Shown: in pieces, positions 27,701 through 42,700 of the stretch
How the letters are laid out: each line of letters opens with the position of its first letter
Numbering within the stretch: the stretch's first letter is position 1
NCBI RefSeq assembly: GCF_037975245.1
Contig: NC_092570.1
Location: 6,923,001-6,987,000, forward strand
Source of the DNA: Apostichopus japonicus
Lineage: Eukaryota > Echinodermata > Holothuroidea > Aspidochirotida > Stichopodidae
DNA: 64,000 nucleotides
Direction: 5' to 3'
Notes under the pieces: model-generated
The model's input: only the letters and a program-made list of their open reading frames with translations
What the model was told of the DNA's origin: nothing
Database searches by the model: none
Made by a program: the position numbers and the translations under genes

Positions 27701-30700
27701 AGAATGTGCACCATATGCCAGCTGTAACCCTTGCGATAAATCAATAGTAATATGGTTTATTTCACTTACAAAGGTCCTTGCGTGTGTAGCGTGTTTGGCA
27801 ACCCTCACTTCACAACTTTTGACAAGTTGGCCTATGACTTCCACGGGGAATGCGAATACATCCTGGCTCAGAAGTGCGGAGATTCAGAGATATTACCAGA
27901 CTTTAAGTTGTTCGGTCAGCTCAACAAGAACGCCCCCCGAGACGAGGTCTCGTATCTCCGTTACCTGAGGCTGGAGCTGGACGGCGTCTCGTACGAGATA
28001 TTCCTCGGAGGCAAAGTCAAAGTGAACGGACGGAGAGTGTTTTTGCCCTACGTAGATGAGGAGAAGGGGATCACCGTTGGAAATCAAGTCTTTGGATTTA
28101 CAGTGAGTATTTTTTTTTGCTTTGTTTCCTCTCTGGTGGCAGAAGTTACATCGGGAGGAAAAACCCTTCCCCGACATACCCGGGGTGGAAAAAGGGTCCC
28201 AAAGGGACTAAACAGGAGCGAACTCACCAAAACAGGAGGTAATAAGGCTTCAAGTGAGCTGCGCGGATGCGAAACAAGCATCAAAACCTTCAATGTAGAC
28301 TTGCAACTGAACAGAGCAAGTCACATAAAAAAAATGACCAGGCCAAGGCACAGGATCTGGCCCGACAGAGCTGGCTAGACCAGCTGCCCTTGGCAGGCTA
28401 CAGTATAGTTGGTGGTATTTTTGTTTGTTTGTGAGTTGAGCGCCGATGGTGCGGGAAAATGCATAAGTAATTTGTCCAGAAGGTAAGGAGTTCCCGATGT
28501 AGGTAGCCCCACTAATCAAGTGGGGATAGTTTCATGGATGTGACCCTTTCTGTGATTGGGTCTTTATCATCAGGAGGGGAGTGTTAGAGATTGGAAAAGG
28601 CTAGAAGAGTGATAGCTACTTTCTTTACACTGAAACTTACATTTCTTTGTTAAAATGACTGTTTTATTGTGTTGGATATTTCCCTCCATGGTTGCATGAT
28701 TTTTCTCTCTATATGATGGTCAAACGATACCTGACTAGTTTTATTGATGAATAATGGATGGGAAAAAAAGTTGTCAGTTGCAGTATTAGTTTATGCAATA
28801 AAATGGGTTCATATGATCTTTTATATCTTTTGTAATCTGTTGTTCCTCTTTAGACTATCGCTGCTGAATTTGGACTGTTTGTGATGTTTGACAACGTACA
28901 AAAGGCCGAGATCCATGTACACGCCCAACATGCTGGCCAGACATGTGGTATGTGTGGTACATGTACAGAGACACAGTCTGATGAACTAACATTACCTAAT
29001 GGAGAACTTGTAAGTATTATATGTATGGTATGTGTGGTACATGTACAGAGACACAGTCTGATGAACTAACATTACCTAATGGAGAACTTGTAAGTATTAT
29101 ATGTATGGTATGGTATGTGTGGTACATGTACAGAGACACAGTCTGATGAACTAACAGTACCTAATGGAGAACTTGTAAGTATTATATGTATGGTATGGTA
29201 TGTGTGGTACATGTACAGAGACACAGTCTGATGAACTAACATTACCTAATGGAGAACTTGTAAGTATTATATGTATGGTATGGTATGTGTGGTACATGTA
29301 CAGAAACACAGTCTGATGAGCTAACATTACCTAATGGAGAACTTGTAAGTATTATATGTATGATATGGTATGTGTGGTATATGTACAGAGACACAGTCTG
29401 ATGAACTAACATTACCTAATGGAGAACTTGTAAGTATTATATGTATGGTATGGTATGTGTGGTACATGTACAGAAACACAGTCTGATGAACTAACATTAC
29501 CTAATGGAGAACTTGTAAGTATTATATGTATGGTATGATATGGTATGTGTGGTATATGTACAGAGACACAGTCTGATGAACTAAAATTACCTAATGGAGA
29601 ACTTGTAAGTATTTATGTATGGTATGGCATCTGTTCATATTTATATCTATCTATGAACTCCATGTTTCATGGGGGGGGGGGGGGGGGATTTTGAAGCATT
29701 ATGCACACAGTTAGGAAAAGGTTTACTAAAATACCTCAGCAAAAGTGTACATAGAATTGTGAGCTTTGGTTGACAGAATTTCCTCTGTTAGGAATATCTT
29801 TGAATATGCAATTTATTGTAACTTGTATGCTATAATGGCTTCTGGTTTGATGTATGTTGCTACGATACAGGCCACAACCGTGGAGGCATTCGGAGCTGCC
29901 TGGAGAAATGACGAGACATGCGGAACAGAGGAAGTGACTGAAAATCCCTGCAAACCAGGCTCGGATGGAGAAACAAAGGGCAGAGACCTCTGCAGTCTTC
30001 TGATAGCCGTTCCAGGTAAAGCATTAAATCTGATGCTCTGATGAATAAACTTTACATGAACATGAATATTTAGCAAGACATGTTATCAAATCTCAACACA
30101 CTAACTACCACATTTTACATGATCATGGATATTTAGCAAGACATGCTATCAGACCTCAACACACTAACTATACCACATTTTTCCTGCAGCAAAGCTGTTT
30201 ACATCGTGTCGAAATTTTATCATCATGGTAGATGTATTTAGTGATGAATAAAACACCCCTCAAAATCAAACAAGTGGCTTTCAATATTAACAAGTGGCTT
30301 TCAGTATTTTGTATTCCAAGGAAAGTTATAAACAGCTATGGACAGATAGAACTGTTTGCATTGATGCAAGGCACAGTATAACATTGTCTTGAAGACCCTA
30401 CTTAGTCAAATTCCTTCCACCCCCTCCCCCCCCCCCTCATTCTTCCCCAGCTCTATTTGAATATACAAATCACCTTCTTAGCGATGATCTTTCTGTTTCG
30501 AATAACTAAAAGAAATTGCCAAATTTGAAATAGTGCAATAAAGGGTGAAGTATTGCTTATGTCATTATTCTTGTCAGTTTGAATATTTGGATATTGAATG
30601 TACTGAAAGTTGTGTACTAAAGTTACAAGAGCCTGACAATTCCATCCCATCAGGATCTTCATGAGAAGCAGGCTAAACTAAAACGTGGAGACATACATGT

Positions 30701-33700
30701 TCAATTTGGCTGATATGTTAGTTGGAAAATTGAAAAAATGAATAAAGTTGAACAAGACAACTCAATGTATAAAGTGAGAAGAGAGGTAGCCAAAAATGCT
30801 TGTATTAAAAACATTTAGCAGCAAAATTTCCATTTTTTTTTTACAGTCAAAATAGGGATACAAATAATTGCAAAACTGTCATCCATTCACAATACTATTG
30901 ATTTAAATGATTTTTTTTCTATGTATGTGTTTCATTTTTTGTTTCTCCCCAGGACCGTTTTCACCCTGTAGTGATTTCAAAAATCCACAAGACATGTATG
31001 ATGCCTGTGTGCAGGATGTCTGCATGTCACTACAGCCCGCCATGTCCTGCTCGGCTATGAAACTCTTCGCCCAACAATGTAGACAGGCTGGTGGAGTGCC
31101 CGGAGATTGGGTGGCTCAGGCACCTCACTGCCAGGAACCATCAGGTACCCTCTCCTCACCCAGATTTGTATTGACTTGTCACTGAGATGAAAAAAATAAC
31201 CCATTGTTCAAAAGTTGGATGCCGACAAGGGTGCAGCAACCAGGCGGTTGCCTATGACTCATGTTTTGTTCTCTATACAGTTTCAAGCAAAAGTCACTGC
31301 TGGTTCTGTCCAGAAAAAGAATATCTGTTGTTTAATACAGGCATGAGCTTTTTCCGCGAATTCGCGGATTATCCGTGATTTCTTTTCTACCTCGGGGACA
31401 AAAACTATTATCCTAACACACTGTAGCATCAGCAAACTTGAGCCTTTACTGCAATTTTTGCAATGTTCCATGATTTTTTTTTTTTACCCCCAGGCTCAAC
31501 CCTGTTAATATTAATTCTTCCTTGCAGCAGAGAATTTGCCAGTTGCTGCACTACTCATTTTGACATCGTACCTAAATAATCCAGCCATTTTGTGTTTTTT
31601 TTTGTGTTCGTAGCGCTCAAGACTTGTCCAGAGGGTTCGATGTTGATTCCATTCGGTGAGGGATGTCAACCGACGTGCAATGATCCCACAGGACAGCAGA
31701 ACTGTCAACCAAACACCATCATAGAGACCTGTCTCTGCCAGTTTCCTAACATTCTCCATAACGATGAGTGCATTGACCCCGGCGATTGTGGATGCGTATC
31801 CCCTAGCAACTATTTAATGGAGGTAAAAATGCAAATGTGATATTTTAAAGATTTAAGTTAAAAAAGTAAAAATTTTTGCTTTATAGCAGCTGTTTGCTCA
31901 CTGAATTCCAGTAATTTACAACAAAAAAACATACTGAGAATTCTCAAAATGACATAGCAATTATTTAATGGAGGTATGTATGCAGTTGTTGAATTCCAGT
32001 AATTTCATTTTATCTGGCTTATCAGTATTTGGCCAATACTTTTACCATGCTAAAAATTGCTTCATCTGGTAAGAAGATTATAAAGCCTTATCTTTTGTGG
32101 GGGGAGGGAGGGAGGTAGGGTATAAGGAGGGGTGGGATGGAATAAATGGTCTTTTAGTGGGAGGGAGGGAATAAGGAGGAGAAGGAGTTTGGTAGGAGTT
32201 CTTGATGGTCATAACGCTATGATGTTATAATTTAACCTCGCAGGTTGGGGACAGATACATATCGGATAACTGTGACGAGATCTGTCATTGTAGTACTACA
32301 GGCTTGGAGTGTGCTACCTACACCTGTAACGAGAATGCAAACTGTGAACTCAAAGATGGATTGAGAGATTGCTATTGTCGCCATGGTTACAGTGGTGATG
32401 GACAGACTTGTACTGGTAGTAAGTATCAGACACAAATAGCTTTTGTTTATGATTTGACAGAGAGCTTCAAGAATGATATTATTCAGTGCTATTTCTTTTC
32501 CATTTTGACCTTCAATTCAGTTCAATCTTGATTAAATACAATCATGTTTATCGCGATGAACCATGAACAGCTTGGTGTTCCTTATACAGAGAGCGTCACA
32601 CTTGGATTTTTCCTTGGAGGACCAACAATTTCGGGAGAAGAAACATATTATATTTTCCTGTCCAGTAACTTTTGCAGGGTGTAGAATAGTTTTAAGCCGG
32701 GGGGGGGGGGGTGGGGGGGAGTTCCAATTCTGTATTATTTTAATAAATACTTTCTCAGTTCTAATAATTAAAAATAATTTTTTTTAAATAATTTTTTTTT
32801 TTTAAGGTGACATCTCTGCCAGTCTCAGCGGTGATCCTCATTTCCTCTCCTTTGATTCAAGGAAGTTTGATTACCAAGGATCCTGTGAATATACGCTGGT
32901 AGAAACCTGTGGCACGGGAGAAGCGCTTCCTTACTTTGAACTGATCGGTAACTTCAACAAGCCTAGACCTCACTTCAGGGTCACCGTGACTGCCTCGTAT
33001 AGACTACATTACAGAGGAATCGTCTTTGAAGTCAGGGGTGCGCGTGGATGTTTCGTAGATGGCGCGGCGGTCACACTGCCCTTCTCAAGAGAAGGTGTTA
33101 CTATGACGTATGTTCCAAACAATAAGTGGGTAAGTCAAGTTCAGGTTAATCACAGACTGCAGCTGGTTAAAGACCAAAGCTTTGTTCTCTTTGGTTAATA
33201 GATTTGGTGGCAGTTTTCCTGGGACAAACTAAAACGAATGACAGCGAATGACCGAATGACAATTGACTATGTACAGGGTTAATTATCATTCGCGAATGAC
33301 AGCGAATGACACGGAATGACGACGAATGACAACGAAGGACAGTGGTGAGTGGAGATAAAAAGAGTGGGTGGAGTAAATGCAGTTATTGTATTAGTTTTCT
33401 GCGCAAAAATGGTTTGAGGAATATCACATGTTACGTGGTTAAAGGGTTTTGGTGTAAGTTTTTGGCGCTTGAGTGCTGTGCTTTTGACATTTACCTCTGT
33501 AGGATATAGAAAGATAACTGAAGCCATTTCAAGATTATTGTATTGTTAGTTTCTAACAATTAGTATCGGAAAAATGACGTTAAATTTACTTTTTAAAACC
33601 AGACTTACAATTTAACTTAATAATAACTTAAGGTCCGTTTGTATCTTGTCCGTATTTTACTAGATCTGTAAGCCACGCACCTCGCGTCCGCTCGGTTTGT

Positions 33701-36700
33701 GTGGCTTTGATATACCCACGAAGTCTGAACTGTGATATCCGGTTGAAGCAAATGTCTGTGTTGTCATTACTGTCATTCGTTTTAGTCAACACAATTTTTT
33801 AGTGTGTACAACATATTGTCATTGGTTATGTGTAACGCAATTGTCATTCGTTTTAGTAACACCCGTTTTCCTCTCTGTCTGTTGTGTTCTCATTACGTGT
33901 TTGCTAACAGACATTTAATGAAACTTCATTTATATTTTTCTGCACTGTTAGTTACATCTGATTTCAGTATTGTTCATGTTTAAAAGTAGTTATGAAAACA
34001 TGAAATATTCTATGTCATTTAAAAGTAGCCATTACATTAAATCGCATTTATTCCTTCCGATCAACGTTCTGGTTGTGATGACTCAACTCGTTTCCAGGTT
34101 TGAGTACAGATATTTCTTATCTTCAGGTAATTACGTCCGACTTTGGCCTGGTCATTAACAGCGAGTTCAGCGTTTGGTACAGTACCCAATATGCTAATAT
34201 CGTGGTCAGGCTTCCACCCGAATTTACGGAGAGAGTCTGCGGACTTTTTGGTACGGCTAATGGCAACAGCAGAGACGATCTGATGATGCGTAACGGTGAA
34301 GTGGTAAGTTATACTAATTTGTTACAAATCAGTTTTTTATCGTTGGAGGATATTATCGAATAGCTCTTCCGGTCCGTTCAGTCTAACGCTAATATACTGA
34401 TTAAAGGGGTTAACGTGAAACAAAAGATAGCAAGGTTGTCATTGGGAGCTATCTGCTGTTGATATCTTCCTGATGTACCGTTCGGTATGGCTAACGGTAA
34501 CAGACGAGACGATGTATAAACGGTGAAGTGGTAAGGTTACGCTAATTTGTTACAATCAGTTTCATTGTTCAAGCTTAGCATTGATAGAGCTCCTCCAGTT
34601 GGTTTCAGTCTAACGTTAATATAATCATACTCTTAATTAACTCTTTAATACATTCTCTGTGGTTTCACACAGCCTCTGTTAAACCTGATTTCAATACACA
34701 CGATTCAGCTACACGTCAATCCTTCTACAAGTCTCTCTTCTATCGTAATTATCTAGTCTTACCAGACGTCTAACTTTTACAATGAAAAACGAGTTAACGT
34801 GATACAAGAGATAGCATAAGGTTGTCATGTAGAGCTATCTGCTTTTGACATCTTCCTGGTGTACCCGGGCATGTGAGAAGGGGTACACTCTTCAACTTGA
34901 TTGCATACTGAGGTTATCCTTACTTTAATACTGTATAAGAATATGTCTTTAAGAGATTGGCTCTATATATAGTCACTGGTTTCAAAGCTGTGGGTGAAGG
35001 GTGTGGTGCAGTGGTTGGATCGGTGGCTGCCTCACAACACCGTTTGGTTCCTGGTTCGAAACGTCACCAGGAACTAGATTCTCTCGATCTATTCAAATAG
35101 CTGCCGTGCAGTGTTGTTGAATTTGGTATTTTCAGTGGATTTGGTATTTTCTGGTTTGAGAAATTTAAAAAAAATTGTGCTTTGAAACAACGTCTCTTGC
35201 ATGGGGTACCTTCACCTCCTACAGTACTGGAAAAAGTGGTCAGATACTGTGCTACACTGTCATCCATCCGAAGGGGATGTTAAATGGTTCTCTGAGAGTA
35301 GGAATGTGTGGAGAAATTACAGACCTGCCTCCTGAGAGGGAGCTTAACATATGCCACTGTTAAGCCACTTTAATTGCAGGAACAGGGCATCAAATAAGCT
35401 TAGCTTCATAACAATTGGAATTTGCTAAACTTAACTCCTCCCGCCATCAAATTATTTTGAATAGAAAGCATATTGCTATAGTTTGTTTTGAAACTGGACT
35501 CATCTTTTAAAGCTTCTTTTAATTTTCAAAGTCTCCCATTTTTGAGTCTTACATGTCAGCGATAATACCATTTATGGCATAAAAAAAATTTAAAAAATTG
35601 TTTTTCTCGCCCAAGCACTTGTGATTCCTACAGTTTTAATACCCGATGATGTGTTCATAGTGACCAAAGAAACGTTCCATTTTAGTCTTTGTCATTTCTC
35701 TTCCTGCTGATTCAGAATAAAGCTGATCCATCAATGGGAGTTAGAATGTTGATTGATCAGCCAATGAGAGTTAAGTATCATGTCGTATGCTGTGCGGAGA
35801 CCAAGTTCCTTTATTTACTATACATTTTTCATTCCTAGGCACGATCCATTGGACAGTTTGGTAATTCCTGGGTGACTGGTGACAGAGAGTGTCAGCCCCC
35901 TGAACCTGTTGATCCTTGTCCTGAGGGCGATCCTAATAGGGCCACAGCAATTGATAAGTGTTGGGTTATGGTAGATAAGTTTGGTAAGTCATAATCAATG
36001 ATGATTTTTTTTTCCGACATATAACTTTCCATGCCCTTTGAAGCTGTTGATTATGGACTCCACATCATCCTGTGTGTGTGATTCCTTGTAACTATGGAAC
36101 TCCCTTCTAGCTGGACATTATGAAAGTTGGTTATGGTGATTTGTGTCAATTTCAAAATCTAAGTAATTTGCACAATTGAGTTTTAAGGATTCGTTGACTG
36201 GTATATAGAACAGCAGCTTTCACACAAGTTTGCATTATATTCTACAGAATTGCTTCTAACATTTTGTGTGTATCTGATCTTGGTCACCCAGGTCCCCTAG
36301 CTGGCTGCAGAGATTTCTTAGATCCTCAAGAATTGTTTGATGACTGTGTCTACGATGTCTGCCTGACAAACTTAGAGACAGAGCACATTTGTAAGAATAT
36401 CGAAGCTTACGTCACCTTGTGTCGGAACCGAGGGGGTAGCCCTGGATCATGGTGGACCTACGTCCCTGAGTGTGGTGAGTACTATTCCAGTCCTGCTGGG
36501 GTATAGTTTTTTTTAAATAGCTTTATTGGAGGTTGTGAGGAGGAATACATTTAGTCCTTCTATACATTGTACATTTCAGTTGTATTCATGTTGCCCCCTT
36601 ATGGCAAACATTTCAGAATGCCTAAAGTCCTCAATGCCTCATCCCACACTGATCTTACCCCTGTACATTACCACGGGCCATATTTACACCCTCCCTGGTC

Positions 36701-39700
36701 CCACCCATGTAAACCAGGGTAGGGGGTCAGTTCCCTACAAGGGATGCACATCTCACTTCCACAGAATTCTTGATAACCTTGGTCAGGATTTAAAAACAAA
36801 TTATTTGTCATAAACAAACTTTGTGTCATCCTTCTGTTTACATCCAGCTGCTCCCATAGGTCCTTGCTGATCCCTCCCATGTTACCCCGGTAGGGGGATC
36901 AGCTCCCCACAAGGGATGCACATCTCATAATTCTACAGCAATCATGTTCCCCTTTTTCAAGATTTTTTTTGAAGAATTACTTGTCATATTTATTTGTCAT
37001 GTTTTCAGCTGCTCCCTGCCCAGCGGGTCTGGAGTACACAGATTGTGGCACTGCTTGTCCACCGTCTTGCGAAAACCCGGACGGTCCCGTAGAGTGCGCA
37101 GAGACTTGCATCGAGACCTGCCAGTGTCCAGAAGGACAAGTCCTGGATGGTGAAAAATGTGTCTTTGATTATAACTGTGGCTGCAAATTACAGAATGGTG
37201 TCTACATATCTGTGAGTTTAAAGTTAATTTAAAGTTAACTTTTATTGAGAATTCTGCAATTTATAGGAAATTTTCAAATAACTCTTACATTCCTGGACAA
37301 TTTGAGGATCGGTGACTGCAAAAATTTTGGGAATTGTGTTCTCTGTTTTATTGATGTCATTTCCATGGGTATTGCTCTTATGAACTCTGGTTATTGCTAT
37401 TTATAGCTATATGTAGCTATTCTTTTCACCTGTTGTTGGTCACCACAACTGACTGTACACGTTAGCATGTCATATCTGTCTTCTGTTCTCTGTGTACATT
37501 CTGGCCAAATGTCTACCAGTAGCCAGGTAGCAAATGACAGCATGCTGATGAATAACAAAAACAATATTGCTTGCTCAGTTATATGTTAAAATTAACTACC
37601 AAAGCAATTATGCACTTGAATTATTATGTAACTCTGCCAATGAGAAGCCACTGTCACAGTGGTAAACTACTTTCCATGAATCGTGCAAGAAAATGGCATT
37701 GCTGCATGGAAATGACCTAATTTGTTATCAGATGAACTGAGCTAAAGGAATGATCAATTCATACTGAAGCACTAACCACTCTGGCCTTGAGTAGCAAACC
37801 GCTGATAGACAGTACCGACAGTTACGTCTTTCAGTAGTAAGACAGCCACTTGTCGATTTCCTTTGCCATATCACGATTTGTAAATTAATGACCCTTTCGT
37901 TGCAGCAAGGTGATGTGTACACATACGACGATTGCTCTCTTCGCTGCACCTGTGTGGACGGGGAAGAAAAATGCGAAGCTTACGGTTGCCGTGGTACCGA
38001 AGAATGTAAGGTCGTTGGCGGAGAGAGAGGATGTTTCTGCAAGGAAGGGTTGAAGTTCAACGGACAAGAGTGCTCCGACGGTAATTGTGGACTGTTTTTT
38101 CCCTTTTCTTTTTAAAAACTGTCGCCATAAATTAGATGGAAATTCTTGGAAATGTTGGATTTTGATTTTAATCAGGAGGTGTTGCAAATGCTTAAAAAGA
38201 ACAAAAATATTTGAAATTGAACATCTTCATCACTTTGTAGTACTGGATCAATTGAAGGCACGCAACTTCCCCTAGTGATGGCTATTCAATGCGTTTACAA
38301 TAAATATACTAACTGAATCTGCAGATAAAACTCAAGAAGGATGTTTATGTAAGTCGCTAGTTCCGTTTGAAGCCTAATATCGCCGTCCATCAGATGTGTT
38401 TAAATTATCTGAGAGTATATTATACAGTTTGTTGAATTTTGTATAAGAATAACAGCAGATGACAGACACATGGGTATGGATGGGAGAGAGAGGTGCCTTC
38501 GTCAATTCATCAGTAACTGAGTGATTAGATAATGAATAAATTTAGATAAAATGCCATACTTCATGCAAAAACTCTTCCATGGTAAACCTTTTTACAATAA
38601 AATACAGAACAAGCTGAATGCTTAATGCTTTGATAACAAACACATTTTTTTTTAAGTTTACTCTATGTGTTGTTTGTAGAGCCTTGTTCTTGTCAAGTTT
38701 GGGGAGATCCCCATTACATCACCTTCGACGGCCTGGCCTATGACTTCCAAGGAGATTGCGAATACGTTCTCGTGGAAACCTGCGACCATGGTGACCTGCC
38801 AACCTTCAGAGTCATCGGTAGTAACGACAAGAACCTTCCATCTCAGTCAGTCTCTTACCTGCGACGAGTCAGATTGGAGTATAATAACATGGACTATGAG
38901 ATACTCAGCACTGGTGTCATGAAGGTGGGAGGGGTAGCAGAGACTCTACCCTATACGACAGGAGGTACAGAACATGTAACCATTACGCTCCTACCACCAG
39001 GGAAAATAGTGAGTGAAAATTTATTTCCTGTTGTATTTTAATATAATAAAACCTATTTCTACAACTTTTTAAGGGGGGAGGGGGAATATGGAAGAAGTGA
39101 GGAGAGGGGGGGGGGTTGGGGGTGAGAGAAGTTGTGTTTTGAAAATTATTTGTACTAAGATGTAGATAATATTATGTATTCAAAATAATAATTTTAATAA
39201 ATATTACTTTATTACAGTTAAAATATTAATTTTAATCAGTGAAAATATTAAAAAATGGTGACACTGAGGAAATAAGCTGTTGTGTTTCATTAAAACCAAC
39301 ACTAATTATTAATGTCATCTCAAATTATGAGTAAAGTATGGAATCATCTTGGTTCGTATTGATATTTTAAAATCCAACGCTTAATTAACCCACAAAAATA
39401 AATTGTGTTTATTAAGCAATGTCCGATTAAATAATAAGATTTCTAACTCCCTGGATTGTTGGGTTTCTAACCATTTGGGTTGTATCAATGAAATTGAGGG
39501 TGTGATCCATAGTCACACACTATGCAAGGTACCGTGACTTGTGACTGGCACCCTTCCCTCCCTCCCTCCCTCCCTCCCTCCCTCCCTCCCTCCCACACCC
39601 ACACCTCCCTCCTGCAAAGAAACAGGGGGACTGCCACCAACTAACAGCTGGGTAGTTCAGTGGGTGGAACACAGGACTTGTAATTCTGAGGTCACATTTT

Positions 39701-42700
39701 GACTGCATGCGGTTCTGGCCAAAAACCCTCTTTGCTCTTTTCAAAATAATTTCTAACTGATGGAAATGCTTTTGAGAGTACTTTGTCAACATTTTAAATA
39801 TGAGTAACCATAATTAGATGCTCTAGCATATTTAAGGGCATTACTAGTCAACGATTCAGTCTTGGCTTGAGGTTTTAATGTGTAAATATGATTACTTTCT
39901 TCCTTAACGCAGATGGTGGTCACTCACTTTGGTCTGAAGATGACCTTCACCTATGCTGATGCCGGTCTGACCGTGGAGGTCAGTCCTGACTACTACGAGG
40001 TACTGTGTGGTCTCTGTGGTACCTGCAATAAGGACCCTACCGATGAATTTGTCCTTCCCAGTGGAGAACTGGTAAGTTTACCCCTTAGAAATGTGACATT
40101 GGCAGTTGATAGGCCATCCCCTCTAAGTATAAGCCCTCTTGATGAATCTTATTAGTCATACAATTCTTGGTAATGACTTATACACCACCCCACCCCACAG
40201 ATTGTCTGTTTTCACCCACATGTTACCACTGTTCATCTTGTGATCATTGTGTGCAAATGTCTTTAACATTTTCCATATGTTGGATTGAGCAGTTTCGGTT
40301 TTCATGCATCCAGAAGATATTCTGTAAGCAGTCGGACTTGATTTATTCATTTAAGGACAAGGAACAGGTCTAGGGAAATTTTCCCTTAATTGAATTTCCC
40401 ACCTGTGAATAAATATGTACCCAAAAACAACCTGGTATAAATTAGTCACTCTCTTTCTCTGTGTCAGTCTGTGACGTTACAAAAAGAGCAGGGTGCTTTG
40501 CCAAACAGCTACTGTTGGGAGGTGAAAAACCTATGGAATAAACAACAACAATTTCCAATATGTTATGAAATATTACAATACTGTGAATTGTTTCCAGCTC
40601 AAATGTTTGTCATGTGAATTGTTTTCTACGCTCCATCATCCATACTTTCATACTTTGTTCAGATATTGTTTTACGTTGTCTAATAAAACTTGTGGTATCT
40701 TTCACAGGCGGAATCTGCTTCAGCATTTGGTAATGCCTGGACTGTGGGCGATAAGCAGTGTACTCCAGACTCTGTGATAGATCCTTGTGATGGCAAAGAT
40801 GATGCCAGAGTGGGTGCAGAGAATCTTTGTTACATCCTGAAAGCTGATGGTGAGTTTGATTTACCCAATTATTACAAATATTATCTGTCATATTTAATGG
40901 TATACACCCAGAACAGTTTGTTGGGAGATGTCAAAGACCATTATATAACATGTACAGTTTATCACTGTGGTGTCACGGGACTGCCTTGCTATACTTGCTA
41001 AACATTCACTGGCCAGCTCTTATTGGGTTTCCTATTCCAGTTGCAGGGCCCCTCAGGACCAGGGGAGTAATATCTCTCCCCCAGCCCCACCCCTACCAAT
41101 ATCTTTCGCAGCAAAGATTTTTACCATTCATGATGACTCTACAGGTGGCAATTTCACTACCGCTGAGACTTTGGTCTGGCCTCACCCGTTCCCACACCCT
41201 ATCCCCTTCTCCCTCCCACACCCTATCGCTTTCCCCTCCCACACCCTATCCCCTTCCCCCTCCAACACCCTATCCCCTTCCCCCTCCCACACCCCAATCT
41301 CAAGCCTGGCTCATCTCAAGTATTGTTTATATCATAGTGGTCTTTGAGTTCCTCCTATAGAAGAAAAAGAATACAGTTTAAAATTTAAGAAACTTCCCAA
41401 AGCAACGACCCAACCAGAATAATAGGGAGTTAAACGTCTCATCTTCAGAATTTTCTGATTCCAGTAAAAGCAGAGATAAACTCAATTTCTTTTCTCTGGT
41501 GTTGTTTAAGGTCCATTTGCCAGCTGTCATGAGTTTGTGGACCCTGATTCGTATTACAACAGCTGTGTTTATGATACTTGCGCCACCGAGGGTACTGACT
41601 CATTCTGTGCTGCCTTAGAAGCATTTACGACCGCCTGTCGCAATGCCGGTGGTGACCCAGGACAGTGGTGGGAAGAAGTAGCAGAGTGCCGTGAGTCCAT
41701 TTGCATCTTCATTTTATTTAGCTTTTGAAATATTGTTGTGGTAAATTTTGTCCTGAAGCAGTATTTTAAATTCTATTCAAATTGAAAACTTGAGTCACAG
41801 AAACATTGTTAATATCAGCAGTGTCTTATGCTGTTTTCTTGGTTACAGAGGTCATGTGTAGTTTCTCTCCAAGCTTAGTTCAGTTTGCTAAAGTTGCTAG
41901 AGGCAGATTTTCTAGATGTTTTTATCTTGTCTATGGCATATATGCACATGGTTTGTAAAACAAGTTGATCTCAGGTTTGGGACATTCAGATATTTGATGT
42001 TCAGGAGAAATACTGCAGCTAAGAACACACTGTTGTGTTTTTAATTCTATTCCGTTGAAAGGTCATCTGCCCAGAATTCAGTATGCTAAAACTGCCAAAA
42101 TTTGCAAACAGTAAATTCCTCTGTGCATGACAATTATGACCCTCAAAATAATTTATTATGTAAGTTTAAAATTAGTAAAACTTAGATGTCTGGTTCATAT
42201 TAAACATGTTTTGTTACACAATTACTATTAATGAAACATTTTATGCATGTAAATTATTCAAGTACATAAATACATATGTCACATTAGATCATCAGTCATG
42301 TTTGATTTTAGGAGTTCATATAAAACGATTATCATTCACGACACTGTGTGTTTTCAAATGTGATCTCTGTCCAAACCTGACCTGGGTGATATGTACACCA
42401 CCACGTCCAGGTTTTGATCCAGTCTAGCTGTGTATTAAGTGGGTCCTAATTCTTGGCTCTGGTCTCATGTAATTGCAGCTGGACCTTGTCCCGAGGGCAT
42501 GATATACACAGCGGATGGCCCGGCCTGTCCCACCACCTGCTCCAGCAGGGATAATCCCATCGCCTGTGACATTCCAAATGTAGAGACGTGTGTCTGTCCA
42601 GAAGGAAAGATTCTAGATGGCGATAGATGTGTTTATCCGAGAGAATGCGGATGCATCACTCCAGAGGATACCTACATCTCGGTATAAATATCACATGTTC

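Noticed and set aside
18754-29632. CRISPR-like arrays
   Set aside because: The tandem repeats have no unique spacers, and the DNA is clearly animal.
34990-35080. Functional tRNA gene
   Set aside because: A and B boxes are present, but the acceptor and other stems do not pair; it is a SINE head.
40950-41360. Proline-rich protein frames
   Set aside because: They lie in an intron over a CT-rich minisatellite and have no splice support.
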